DNA from: Denitrobacterium detoxificans
Lineage (GTDB): Bacteria > Actinomycetota > Coriobacteriia > Coriobacteriales > Eggerthellaceae
Direction of reading: 5' to 3'
Length of the DNA: 64,000 bases
NCBI RefSeq assembly: GCF_015062615.1
Contig: NZ_SUUH01000001.1
Location: 222,366 to 286,365 of the forward strand
The translations under genes and the position numbers were made by a program. Below the pieces are notes generated by a model, which saw only the letters and a program-made list of their open reading frames with translations, did no database searches and was not told the DNA's origin. Shown piece by piece: positions 37,740-44,523 of this stretch. Each line of letters starts with the position of its first letter. The stretch's first letter is position 1.

Positions 37740-37816
37740 TGGTAGCCCGTACGAGATTCGAACTCGTGATCTCCGCCTTGAGAGGGCGATGTCCTAAACC
37801 GCTAGACGAACGGGCC
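37740..37816 (-). tRNA. tRNA-Glu (anticodon CTC)
   Basis: The minus strand folds as a tRNA: acceptor GGCCCGT with ACGGGCT (a G-U at the first pair), D arm, anticodon stem CGCC/GGCG with loop CTCTCAA giving anticodon CTC (reads GAG), and the T arm with GTTCGAATC. CCA is encoded. It is 5 bp downstream of tRNA-Gln in the same transcript. Confidence 0.95.
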
Positions 37817-37821
37817 ATATA

Positions 37822-37895
37822 TGGCTGGGGTAGCAGGAGTCGAACCCACACATACGGTACCAGAAACCGCTGTACTACCATTATACGATACCCCA
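37822..37895 (-). tRNA. tRNA-Gln (anticodon CTG)
   Basis: The minus strand starts TGGGGTATCG and ends TACCCCAGCCA, forming the acceptor stem with encoded CCA. The anticodon stem GCGGT/ACCGT encloses TTCTGGT, giving anticodon CTG (reads CAG), and the T arm contains GGTTCGACTCC. It is first in the tRNA unit behind the promoter at 37939-37967. Confidence 0.95.
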
Positions 37896-37938
37896 GTAGC
37901 ACTTCGTTGCTTCACTGTGTTTCACAACGCGAGTGAGT

Positions 37939-37967
37939 ATATTACGGGTCATCCCCCATGCCGTCAA
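37939..37967 (-). promoter_or_regulatory. Promoter of the tRNA-Gln/tRNA-Glu unit
   Basis: On the minus strand TTGACG (-35, 5/6) is followed after 17 bp by TAATAT (-10), with TATACT overlapping just beyond. The distance to the tRNA-Gln 5' end is about 44 bp. Confidence 0.7.
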
Positions 37968-38129
37968 CCCCCTTTCGAAAATGTGGATATATCTTCACGA
38001 AGAGGGCTGACAAGCTTTTCCCGCGCTTCACCGATAGCCGTTCCGCATATTGTCGATTTGCTCGAGCTGACGATTGCGCCGTTTTTTCTACACCGTTCCA
38101 CGCTGCGCTGCCACATCGTTCTGACCTCG

Positions 38130-38580
38130 TCGAATGCGCGGGCCTACAAGTCCTCGGCGATCTCGTCGAGCGTCTCGCATATGCGAGACGCCTGGCCGGC
38201 GCTCATGCGGTCGATGTCCATAGCCGTCGCCACCCGCTCCACCTTGCGCGCTGACGCTGTTGACCACCCTCCCGGAAACCGCGGCGACTAACCACCCGGT
38301 CGATGCGAGAGTAGCGCACAATCAGGTCCTCTGGGAAGCAGCTTCCCATGCGCAGCTTCGAAGCCTTCAGCGTGATGGGCCCAACGCTCGTCACGAGCGT
38401 GCGCTCGCGGTAACCGTTGCGCTAGTTGCCGTCGGCGCACGCATCTTCGGCCTGCGCGTCCATGATCTCGTTCACCGGGGACTCGGCCATCAACCGTATC
38501 GACTCCTGCAGGTTCACCACACCATCGTCAAATCTCGGAACCTCGGGCACGACGACACCCATCTGCTCTAAACTTTCCAT
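38130..38580 (-). pseudogene. Decayed IS256-family transposase fragment
   Basis: Reading from ATG at 38580 gives MESLEQMGVVVPEVPRF, then a TAG stop near 38422, then RNGYRERTLVTSVGPITLKASKLRMGSCFPEDLIVRYSRIDR, which matches the IS256-type block (RxGYRxR, VGxxxLxxPKLRxGSYFP). A frameshift then moves the match to VAAVSGRVVNSVSAQ and a second one to AMDIDRMSAGQASRICETLDEIAEDL followed by a stop. The catalytic DDE domain is missing. Only the N-terminal third survives, with at least two frameshifts and two stops. The rest of 37968-38942 contains no gene that I can support. Confidence 0.85.
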
Positions 38581-38681
38581 TGCGGTCATCGCCTTTCTCG
38601 CGAATCCGCCAACTTCGACAATTGACGATTCTAGGCGATGACCATTTCCTTCACGAGATCATCCCTCCCGCGAAACGGCCG

Positions 38682-38702
38682 TTACACCAACTTTTAGGGC
38701 AC
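38682..38702. repeat. Probable left terminal inverted repeat of the IS256-type remnant
   Basis: TTACACCAACTTTTAGGGCAC lies about 100 bp upstream of the fragment's start codon. Read outward-in on the minus strand, GTGCCCTAAAAGTTGGTGTAA has the look of IS256-family ends. I found no matching partner near 37900-38100, in line with a truncated element. Confidence 0.5.
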
Positions 38703-38910
38703 GATCATCACCCACCACCTACTTATCGTCCTCTACAAACGGGGAGATTATCGGCCAGACAACCGGCGCGAGGAGGGCGCAATCTTGTCGAGACGGCAGT
38801 CGCAAGCCTTGATCACTCTTCTACGACATAGAAGTCTTCCACAACGAAGGAACACGAGGTTAGGATACGACAACGGCAAAACAGATGTATTCGCACGAAC
38901 CGCACTCATT

Positions 38911-38924
38911 ATGAAATATTTCAT
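38911..38924. promoter_or_regulatory. Perfect 14-bp palindrome downstream of the island operon
   Basis: ATGAAATATTTCAT is self-complementary and lies 19 bp past the end of the peptidase-like gene. It could be a regulator site or a recombination-site relic. It is not a terminator by itself because it lacks a loop. Confidence 0.3.
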
Positions 38925-38942
38925 CTAGCAGCAGGCATAAAG

Positions 38943-39494
38943 CTAGCCGCTAAAAGCCGAATCCACCATGATTCGCCTACGCCGACGCCCCCATATCCTA
39001 ACAATCCCTCGAAACAACCTCCACCGCGACTTGCCGCAGATTGGATTTACATCCCCTTCATGAACTATAAGAGACCTCGAGATGGCCACCAACACATTCA
39101 TTTCGAACCAACTGTAATGCCATGGAACAATCTCGCCACCGTCACGAAATTGAATGCCAACAAGTCTTCCAATTACCGATTCCGCCCTCCTGCATTCAAA
39201 CGAACCTGTCACGTCTCCTTTAAATAATAAAGACCGCTCGTAGAGAGCCACAAGCCGATGAAGGGCCAGCTCACCACTCTCCTGCACAACAAGAAACAAA
39301 TGCCCAACCTCCAAAGCGATCGGCTGCTGAATAACGGCATAATCACCAGCAAAAAGCAGCGGCTCCATACAATGCCCCGAAAGCGGAACAATCAAACTCC
39401 CTCGCCTATGTAGCTTGGCAACCAGGGCAGCGTTACGAACCCCCCTTTCGTGCAACAAAGATGAAGACGCCTGACGGGGATTACTTCGATACAT
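38943..39494 (-). CDS. S26-type signal-peptidase-like protein with Cys in place of the nucleophilic Ser
   Basis: The 183 residues contain the S26 box as LIVPLSGHCMEPLLFAGDYAVI; the family has GxSMxP, so the catalytic Ser is replaced by Cys (codon TGT). The second-motif LALHRLVAL has His-Arg, as in the archaeal/eukaryotic (ER-type) subgroup, where His replaces the bacterial Lys. No N-terminal membrane anchor is visible; the C-terminus is basic (GRRRRRIMV). Similar soluble S24/S26 relatives occur in loci with PqqD-like and HPr-kinase-like genes. It may be a Cys protease, an inactive binder or a leader-processing enzyme. It is last in the island operon; ATG 39494 overlaps the previous stop by 14 bp, with a GTG at 39509 as alternative. 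Confidence 0.7.
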   Translation of the reverse strand: MYRSNPRQASSSLLHERGVRNAALVAKLHRRGSLIVPLSGHCMEPLLFAGDYAVIQQPIALEVGHLFLVVQESGELALHRLVALYERSLLFKGDVTGSFECRRAESVIGRLVGIQFRDGGEIVPWHYSWFEMNVLVAISRSLIVHEGDVNPICGKSRWRLFRGIVRIWGRRRRRIMVDSAFSG

Positions 39495-41046
39495 CCGGAT
39501 CCACCACACTTCTACGCCCAGCGCCGCTGATCCTTAGGCCATCACTCCACTTTTCGTGAAACAATCGGCCACATTCATGCTGAAAAACGCTTGCATCCGA
39601 TACAAAATGGTCTTTTCTTTCTACCTGAACGCTAAACAAAGTCGAAAGTAGCGACGTAACATCCACGCTAATCCCTTCGCTGCAGCCCCCAGCATTGATA
39701 GAGCATCGACAACAAAAGCCACTCACGTCATAACTAGCTTTTTTTCTGCGAGAGATATGATGTGAAATACGTGCACGACATACGGGCTCACCATTACGCA
39801 CAAACAAATCAATCATAACCTCAGAAATATCGCATTGAAACAGGGGGTAGAGCCTCACTTGAAATACGAATCCCGCAATGTCCACTACGAGACAGGAGGG
39901 GATTTCCCATTTCAACCGTAAAAAACCTTCCGAGACACAAACAAGACAAGCAATCCCTGGCGCTATACTCTTTCGCCATTCGAAATGTACATAACGACCA
40001 TCCTTCAAAACAAGCTCATCTTCAGAGCCACGCAACTTCCCAAGGAAAGTACATTCAGCCGATTCCTTCCTTAACTCAGTATCGAAGAGGCGGTCTGTAT
40101 AGCATGGAAAATGTTTATTAGAGTCAGGCAAGCCGTAAATGCCGCTGAAAGACGGAAGGAGATCCGCCAGATTGCTCAAAACGGCATTTCCACAATCATC
40201 CAAACCCCATTCAGACAGAAAACAGGTAGCTTCGTTAAGAAGAGAAACCCCACAGACTTCAATCGCGCGAGCAAGGTCGAGGTAGATTTTTAAACCCAAA
40301 GAATTAGGCGTTGCGTTTGAAAAATACGTTTCAGAATCCTCGTAAGCAAAAAGGAGCAACATGGCGAGCATTCGCGCATCGGAAGGGACATTTACATCGA
40401 ATCCGCTAATCGAGCATATGCATGTGTCCCAAACAAAGGGGGTTGATTCCAAAGGCCCAACCCCAAATAGCCTGTCATGGATCTCCAATCCAACCCAGGT
40501 TCCGTTCACAAGCGCGACATACGGAGAAAGATGAGCGACATCAAATCTATGCCGAAGCATGTAGGGTGCCTGAATCGATTCTACTTCACTTTGCGAAAGA
40601 TCATCAAGGTGATTCCTGATAGCAAAAAACTCAGCTGGCTGCATAAATCCACACGTACGCGCCACATAATCAGCTTTTGGCAAATCTTCTTGAGCCACAA
40701 GTATATCGACATCGGAGTACGATCTCATCAACTCCGACCCATATAGTCGCTTGGCCTGCGGGGCCCCTTTCATAACGACAAATCTCAGATGTTGCCTTCG
40801 CGCCTCCTCGATAAACAAGATAAGCGCTTGGATTAAAAGACGATCTCTACGCTCAAAAGAGTAAATCATCCTACGGAACGAATCCTGCAGCACACCCGAC
40901 ATCAAGCTAAGCTCTTCTTTGCAGGGCAGCAAAACCCCAAACGCAGAAAGACGATTGACTACTCGCATCATCCCAAACGAATCATTCTGACTTGTGCAAC
41001 CCTCGAAAACGCGAATGCGCTCGACAAGCTCTTTAGTAGGCAGCAT
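39481..41046 (-). CDS. Nucleotidyltransferase-like protein (NTP_transf_5 type)
   Basis: The 521 residues include a pol-beta-like nucleotidyltransferase core around residues 85-125: LRFVVMKGAPQAKRLYGSELMRSYSDVDILVAQEDLPKA, where SDVDILV supplies the metal-binding Asp pair. This arrangement is the PF14907 type that is often found in peptide-modification gene clusters. The C-terminal 200 residues are beta-rich and Cys-containing and match nothing I know. The ATG at 41046 follows GAGGAGGCATTCACG and overlaps the FmdE-like gene by 14 bp. The donor nucleotide and target are unknown; AMPylation of a precursor or carrier is an inference. Confidence 0.75.
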   Translation of the reverse strand: MLPTKELVERIRVFEGCTSQNDSFGMMRVVNRLSAFGVLLPCKEELSLMSGVLQDSFRRMIYSFERRDRLLIQALILFIEEARRQHLRFVVMKGAPQAKRLYGSELMRSYSDVDILVAQEDLPKADYVARTCGFMQPAEFFAIRNHLDDLSQSEVESIQAPYMLRHRFDVAHLSPYVALVNGTWVGLEIHDRLFGVGPLESTPFVWDTCICSISGFDVNVPSDARMLAMLLLFAYEDSETYFSNATPNSLGLKIYLDLARAIEVCGVSLLNEATCFLSEWGLDDCGNAVLSNLADLLPSFSGIYGLPDSNKHFPCYTDRLFDTELRKESAECTFLGKLRGSEDELVLKDGRYVHFEWRKSIAPGIACLVCVSEGFLRLKWEIPSCLVVDIAGFVFQVRLYPLFQCDISEVMIDLFVRNGEPVCRARISHHISRRKKASYDVSGFCCRCSINAGGCSEGISVDVTSLLSTLFSVQVERKDHFVSDASVFQHECGRLFHEKWSDGLRISGAGRRSVVDPDVSK

Positions 41047-41605
41047 CGTGAATGCCTCCTCGCAAAAAATAATCCCCGCAAGGAATGCAATAGGCACTCC
41101 CCGAAAAATATACCTCACGACCATCCTGAACCATCTCGCCACATCGAGAGCAAACTACCTCCCGAGTTATTTTTCCCGGCAAATCGAAATCGGAGAATCT
41201 TTTCGCAACTTTCTTAATTTCAAAAAGGTCAGAATCGGAAACGGAAGAAAATTTCTTTACAACATCTAATCGAGAAAATGGGAATGCTTCACTTCTAAAC
41301 CTAATCCGATACCCCATGCCACTACGCGTGTTGTAAAACGAGGCTGAACACTTGCCATAATCGAGAATCTTATATCGTTTCCTACCTACCGAAAGCCCTG
41401 TTGCAATGAGGATCCCATCTGCTGGACAACGATCAGTTTCCACCTCAACAACAAACGATTCATCCGCCCAATCGGCATCTAGCAAATCAGACGCAAACAA
41501 AGCCATCCGAACTCCAACATATAGACCAGTGCACATATGGCCATGAAATGCAGAGGCGCGTTCAAGAAGCGCTATAAACTCGCAACTCTCTATGGCTGGA
41601 TTCAC
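41033..41605 (-). CDS. FmdE-family protein with C-terminal zinc ribbon
   Basis: FmdE-like proteins are named after a gene of the molybdenum formylmethanofuran dehydrogenase operon and are widespread in anaerobes, often beside metal uptake genes. The 190 residues show the family N-terminal motif AFHGHMCTGLYVGVRMALFA (about 19-38; the usual HGHLCPG reads HGHMCTG), TDRCPADGILIATGLSVGRKRYKILDYGKCSA, and a C-terminal ribbon VCSRCGEMV ... SAYCIPCGDYF. The GTG start at 41605 follows AAGGAGGAGGTTTCAGA. Its occurrence between a PqqD-like gene and a nucleotidyltransferase-like gene is unusual. Confidence 0.82.
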   Translation of the reverse strand: MNPAIESCEFIALLERASAFHGHMCTGLYVGVRMALFASDLLDADWADESFVVEVETDRCPADGILIATGLSVGRKRYKILDYGKCSASFYNTRSGMGYRIRFRSEAFPFSRLDVVKKFSSVSDSDLFEIKKVAKRFSDFDLPGKITREVVCSRCGEMVQDGREVYFSGSAYCIPCGDYFLRGGIHDAAY

Positions 41606-41650
41606 TCTGAAACCTCCTCCTTGAGAACGACCATCGCCACCTTCATCCTC

Positions 41651-41908
41651 TCAGTTAGCAACAACAAGGCCAAGATCGATGAGTTCGTTGAGCAAACACA
41701 AACAATCAGTGTCAACATCCTGATTGTCCGTCTCGAACATCTCCGCAATCATCGCAGCAGCGGCATTTTTATCCTGAAATTCGAGAAGACACTCCAAGAA
41801 AACCGAACCGGTAGCGTTCAAGCCCGAAATATCGCCTTCTTTAGATGAAAGAAAAAGAGACCCGTTAATTTGCTCCATGCTCACACCATCAGCCAAACGA
41901 AACATCAT
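41651..41908 (-). CDS. PqqD-like protein (RiPP recognition element)
   Basis: PqqD-type domains bind leader peptides of ribosomally made natural products and present them to modifying enzymes. The 85 residues fit the fold: beta strands MFRLADGVSMEQINGSLFLSSKEGDISGLNATGSVFLECLLEFQ, then helices with MIAEMFETDNQDVDTDCLCLLNELIDLGLVV. The spacing GLNATGSVFLECL matches the LNxtGxxiwxll core. It starts directly after the stop of the HPr-kinase-like gene (TGAATG), with GGAAGG as ribosome site. In lasso-peptide loci, such a protein recognises a YxxP motif; a YETP motif is present in the protein encoded at 43621-44523. Confidence 0.82.
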   Translation of the reverse strand: MMFRLADGVSMEQINGSLFLSSKEGDISGLNATGSVFLECLLEFQDKNAAAAMIAEMFETDNQDVDTDCLCLLNELIDLGLVVAN

Positions 41909-42802
41909 TCACCAGCCTTCCTCAGTCAGAAATACATCCAAGCAGGCAGATGCATTGTCTACATCTGAAAAACGTACGTCTAAAAATAAAATGCATCCTG
42001 CGTTGCTCATATTTAAAAACCGAGCGAGCGACCTCGAAGGTCGCTCTTTTCCAAATAGCGACCCGAGAATGCCAATAGGCAAACTGCTAAATGAAGCTTT
42101 GGCGATTGTCGTTGCTCGAGCTTCAGGATCGTACTTCGGAAAAACGATTGCCCCAATGAGCTCCCCATAGTCTGGACCACCGTAGCAATCGACCTCGGTA
42201 CGTGCGACATAGAACGCTCTTCCATGATTGGGGTCTTCAATCTCGATCATGCGACTTGCGTCATATTTTTCCAACAGCGCATAGTTCGTTGCCTTCAACT
42301 GAAAAGGGAAAGGTTCATAACGCAAGCTTCCCAACGTCACGTTAAGAAAGCCACATTCATCCCCAATAAACGATCCGTATTGGGAGAAGGTAAGCGCAAT
42401 ACTTGTCTTTCCGCTGCCAGAAGCGCCCACGAAAGCAACCTGTCTGCCGCGATAAGAGACAGAAGAAGCATGCATGACATACTCAAACTCATCCAAATTG
42501 CTCAGAAGCAGGTTCTCAATGCGACACATTGCTAAAGTCAAAACCGCAGTGCGATTTAATCCGTTAGCTACAGGAATTCCGTTCACCCAAAGCTCATAAG
42601 GTCCAAAGCCGTCAATCAAGACAATCTGACGTAGCCGAGCAAAATCAGAATCGGACTTTATATCAGCAACCGCAAAAATCTTGGAAAACAGCAAGGCAAT
42701 AGATGAATCCCTTACGAATAGTTCGAGAACACATGAGCTTAATTGGATTGGGATTCTATTAATCGACTTAAGCTTTTGAGTCCCTCTTTCACCCTCATCC
42801 AC
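41909..42802 (-). CDS. HPr-kinase-like (HprK-related) protein
   Basis: The 297 residues contain a P-loop HASSVSYRGRQVAFVGASGSGKTSIALTFSQYG and the downstream IGDECGFLNV, the order seen in the HprK-like proteins that accompany PqqD domains in lasso and related clusters (HGxxV, GxSGxGKS, SDE). True HprK features such as the C-terminal regulatory helix and an HPr partner are not evident. The GTG at 42802 is chosen because GGGGAGGATAAA precedes it; an ATG at 42829 without such a site would add nine residues. In characterised lasso systems, related kinases phosphorylate the precursor peptide; whether that holds here is inference. Confidence 0.8.
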   Translation of the reverse strand: MDEGERGTQKLKSINRIPIQLSSCVLELFVRDSSIALLFSKIFAVADIKSDSDFARLRQIVLIDGFGPYELWVNGIPVANGLNRTAVLTLAMCRIENLLLSNLDEFEYVMHASSVSYRGRQVAFVGASGSGKTSIALTFSQYGSFIGDECGFLNVTLGSLRYEPFPFQLKATNYALLEKYDASRMIEIEDPNHGRAFYVARTEVDCYGGPDYGELIGAIVFPKYDPEARATTIAKASFSSLPIGILGSLFGKERPSRSLARFLNMSNAGCILFLDVRFSDVDNASACLDVFLTEEGW

Positions 42803-42845
42803 TTTATCCTCCCCTACATTATTGACCATGGCGCGCGAATGCCCA

Positions 42846-43013
42846 TCACGGGAACAATCGCTCTAAAGCAGAAAGACACTTCGAATCCTTATCAAAATAT
42901 GGCACTCCATCATACTGTCGAATCGAATTAATCGATTTCAAAAGCAACGAGCGTTGCACCGCATCTACCTCATCGATATCGTCAAAAGAAAGGTCAATTC
43001 GCATCCTTGACAT
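42846..43013 (-). CDS. Small protein of unknown function, coupled to the membrane protein gene
   Basis: This short frame begins MSRMRIDLSFDDIDEVDAVQ and ends DKDSKCLSALERLFP, 55 residues (or 52 from the Met at 43004). It overlaps the end of the membrane-protein gene by about 20 bp and stops 43 bp before the kinase start, so it fills what would otherwise be a gap in a tight operon. It is amphipathic and acidic in the first half, with no recognisable domain. Support is positional; it could be non-coding. Confidence 0.45.
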   Translation of the reverse strand: MSRMRIDLSFDDIDEVDAVQRSLLLKSINSIRQYDGVPYFDKDSKCLSALERLFP

Positions 43014-43581
43014 CAGGCAAAGAAGCGGCAAAACGAAGTATTTCAATGCGCTTTGCTGCCCACACAGCATGTCCCCCATACACAATAAGGAGCCCACATG
43101 TAATACCAGGAGAATTCAACACGGGCTCCTTCGTATGGAAGTACCCCTCTGCGCCAGCGCCGAATATCATCGTAGCAGCCGTCAACATACCAACGAGAGT
43201 CGTCATGCACGCGATTACCAGAAGCCGCCTACGCAGCTTGTACGCGCGCTCAGAACCAAGGGTTCTCACGAACCGCTGTTTAAACATTTCGCCAAATAGA
43301 GATCCGATACTATATCGAGCATCATTCGAGAAAAAAACAACCCGTAAATGATCCGAGTCAGCAAATGACAAAGTACGAGCAGGCCATGCCGTAATAAGGG
43401 TAAAAGCCGAAACGAATATTACAAATACCCCATCCGCAATACATGTCGCGACCCAAAGGGGAGGCACCGAAGACATCTGGACAACGGTGCGAACCAGCGA
43501 ATTGCATCCTACAGCAAACACAACTAATGCGAAGATGGACACCCAGAGCACGCGACGCCACACACGCTTTCCGTCAAGCAT
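42994..43581 (-). CDS. Membrane protein of unknown function in the island operon
   Basis: The 195 residues include about four membrane segments: VLWVSIFALVVFAVGCNSLV, PLWVATCIADGVFVIFVSAFTLITAW, LLVIACMTTLVGMLTAATMIFGAG and ITCGLLIVYGGHAVWAA. A soluble basic loop (about 80-125) lies in the middle. The ATG at 43581 is chosen because TTGGAGGGGATTC precedes it. No transporter motif is visible. In a cluster without an ABC transporter it may be the export or anchoring component, but this is inference. Confidence 0.7.
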   Translation of the reverse strand: MLDGKRVWRRVLWVSIFALVVFAVGCNSLVRTVVQMSSVPPLWVATCIADGVFVIFVSAFTLITAWPARTLSFADSDHLRVVFFSNDARYSIGSLFGEMFKQRFVRTLGSERAYKLRRRLLVIACMTTLVGMLTAATMIFGAGAEGYFHTKEPVLNSPGITCGLLIVYGGHAVWAAKRIEILRFAASLPDVKDAN

Positions 43582-43624
43582 GAATCCCCTCCAAGTTCGC
43601 CAGCCATAATTCAGCATCCTTCAT
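43574..43624 (-). CDS. 16-residue micro-ORF MKDAELWLANLEGIHA
   Basis: This frame starts at an ATG that overlaps the preceding stop (ATGA at 43621-43624) and its TGA lies within the first codons of the membrane-protein gene. Such two-sided overlap is typical of translational coupling. It may be a coupling device only, or a small peptide product. No ribosome site of its own is visible apart from coupling. Confidence 0.35.
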   Translation of the reverse strand: MKDAELWLANLEGIHA

Positions 43625-44523
43625 AGAACGTTCACTTTGCCGTTTCCGCTGACCTCAACAGTTTTATTAACCATAGAGAAGCTCTCGCCTCCTCCAGCTG
43701 AGAAAGCGTTCATGCTAAGCGTAAAATCACATCCAACTGGAGAGCTCACTTCAAATGTAAGACCAGCGGATACGCAAGGATAACGAGAATATGTCCTCCA
43801 AGGAGGGGAGAACATTACATCATTTTGATGAGAAATAAACCATCCACGAGTTGCAAGCTGCCCAAGAGTATACCCATAATTCGACAGCACGTAGTCGCCA
43901 ATGGCAAAGGCGGCCCCAACCGGCATAGATGCAGGAAGAGTAATGAGAGACGTAACTGCGTCTAAGGCATAGCCTAAATTATTTAATTCATCAATGTCAT
44001 TTGAAGACACGTCATCTGGAAGAGGGGGACTTGCAAAAAACTCAATAGTATTTTCATTGATTCTCGCTTCTCGCGTAGAAGATGAAACCTGCAGAGAAAG
44101 ATTGTCGACGACATCGGCGAATGCAACCCCGGAGTCATTGGACTGAGGAATAACCGCCCCCTCACATGCGGCAACAATAGTGAAGTAGTAATTAAAGTTA
44201 CCATTTGACCAGATTGGACCACTCCACCCGACCCGCATTCCCATAGCTAAATAACATGTCCGATGCCCTTCAAAATAAACGCGGCCCGAATCCACATTTG
44301 GATAATAGTAGCCAGACACGTAATCGGTGTACTCAGTGCTATCGCAACTTACAGAAGTATAATTTCGTTGATTAGAAATTGGCGGGACGACAATGCCACC
44401 GCCTCCGCCACCTCCCCCTCCCCATCCTCCAGACATCGACGCTTCTACGCTATCGAGTTCAGCAGCCGTCCAAGTGACAATCGCAGGCGTTTCATATGCG
44501 GCTTTCGTGCTAGCATTCAACAA
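43621..44523 (-). CDS. Precursor-like or surface protein with YxxP leader and poly-Gly linker
   Basis: I do not recognise this protein of 300 residues. The first 30 residues, LLNASTKAAYETPAIVTWTA and ELDSVEASMSGG, look like a RiPP leader: short, with a YxxP motif (YETP) followed by an amphipathic segment. Then comes GGWGGGGGGGGG and IVVPP, and about 240 residues rich in Ser, Tyr, Asn and beta-type patches with five Cys (SVSCDST, RTCYLA, AACEGA, YPCVSA, VGCDFT). There is no Sec or Tat signal. Start is uncertain: TTG at 44523 follows GGAAGGGCGGATACC; an ATG at 44589 lies inside the previous gene without a ribosome site. It is third in the operon, just before the modification-like genes. Confidence 0.6.
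   Translation of the reverse strand: MLNASTKAAYETPAIVTWTAAELDSVEASMSGGWGGGGGGGGGIVVPPISNQRNYTSVSCDSTEYTDYVSGYYYPNVDSGRVYFEGHRTCYLAMGMRVGWSGPIWSNGNFNYYFTIVAACEGAVIPQSNDSGVAFADVVDNLSLQVSSSTREARINENTIEFFASPPLPDDVSSNDIDELNNLGYALDAVTSLITLPASMPVGAAFAIGDYVLSNYGYTLGQLATRGWFISHQNDVMFSPPWRTYSRYPCVSAGLTFEVSSPVGCDFTLSMNAFSAGGGESFSMVNKTVEVSGNGKVNVL

Noticed and set aside
37740..37895. Search for a duplicated tRNA 3' end as an integration site
   Set aside because: I found no second copy of the tRNA-Glu or tRNA-Gln 3' sequence in the window, so attL/attR cannot be claimed.
38088..38321. Minus-strand frame of 77 codons as a small gene
   Set aside because: It is one of the frameshifted pieces of the IS256-type transposase remnant.
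38743..38925. Plus-strand fragment FYDIEVFHNEGTRLGYDN resembling the end of an IS3-type transposase (YIEVFYNxxRxHSxLGY)
   Set aside because: The likeness is short, an in-frame stop precedes it, and no catalytic region is present. It may be debris, but I cannot support a call.
44395..44430. Poly-Gly codon run considered as a simple-sequence artefact or CRISPR-like repeat
   Set aside because: Codons vary (GGA, GGG, GGC) and the frame is maintained; there is no spacer-repeat pattern.
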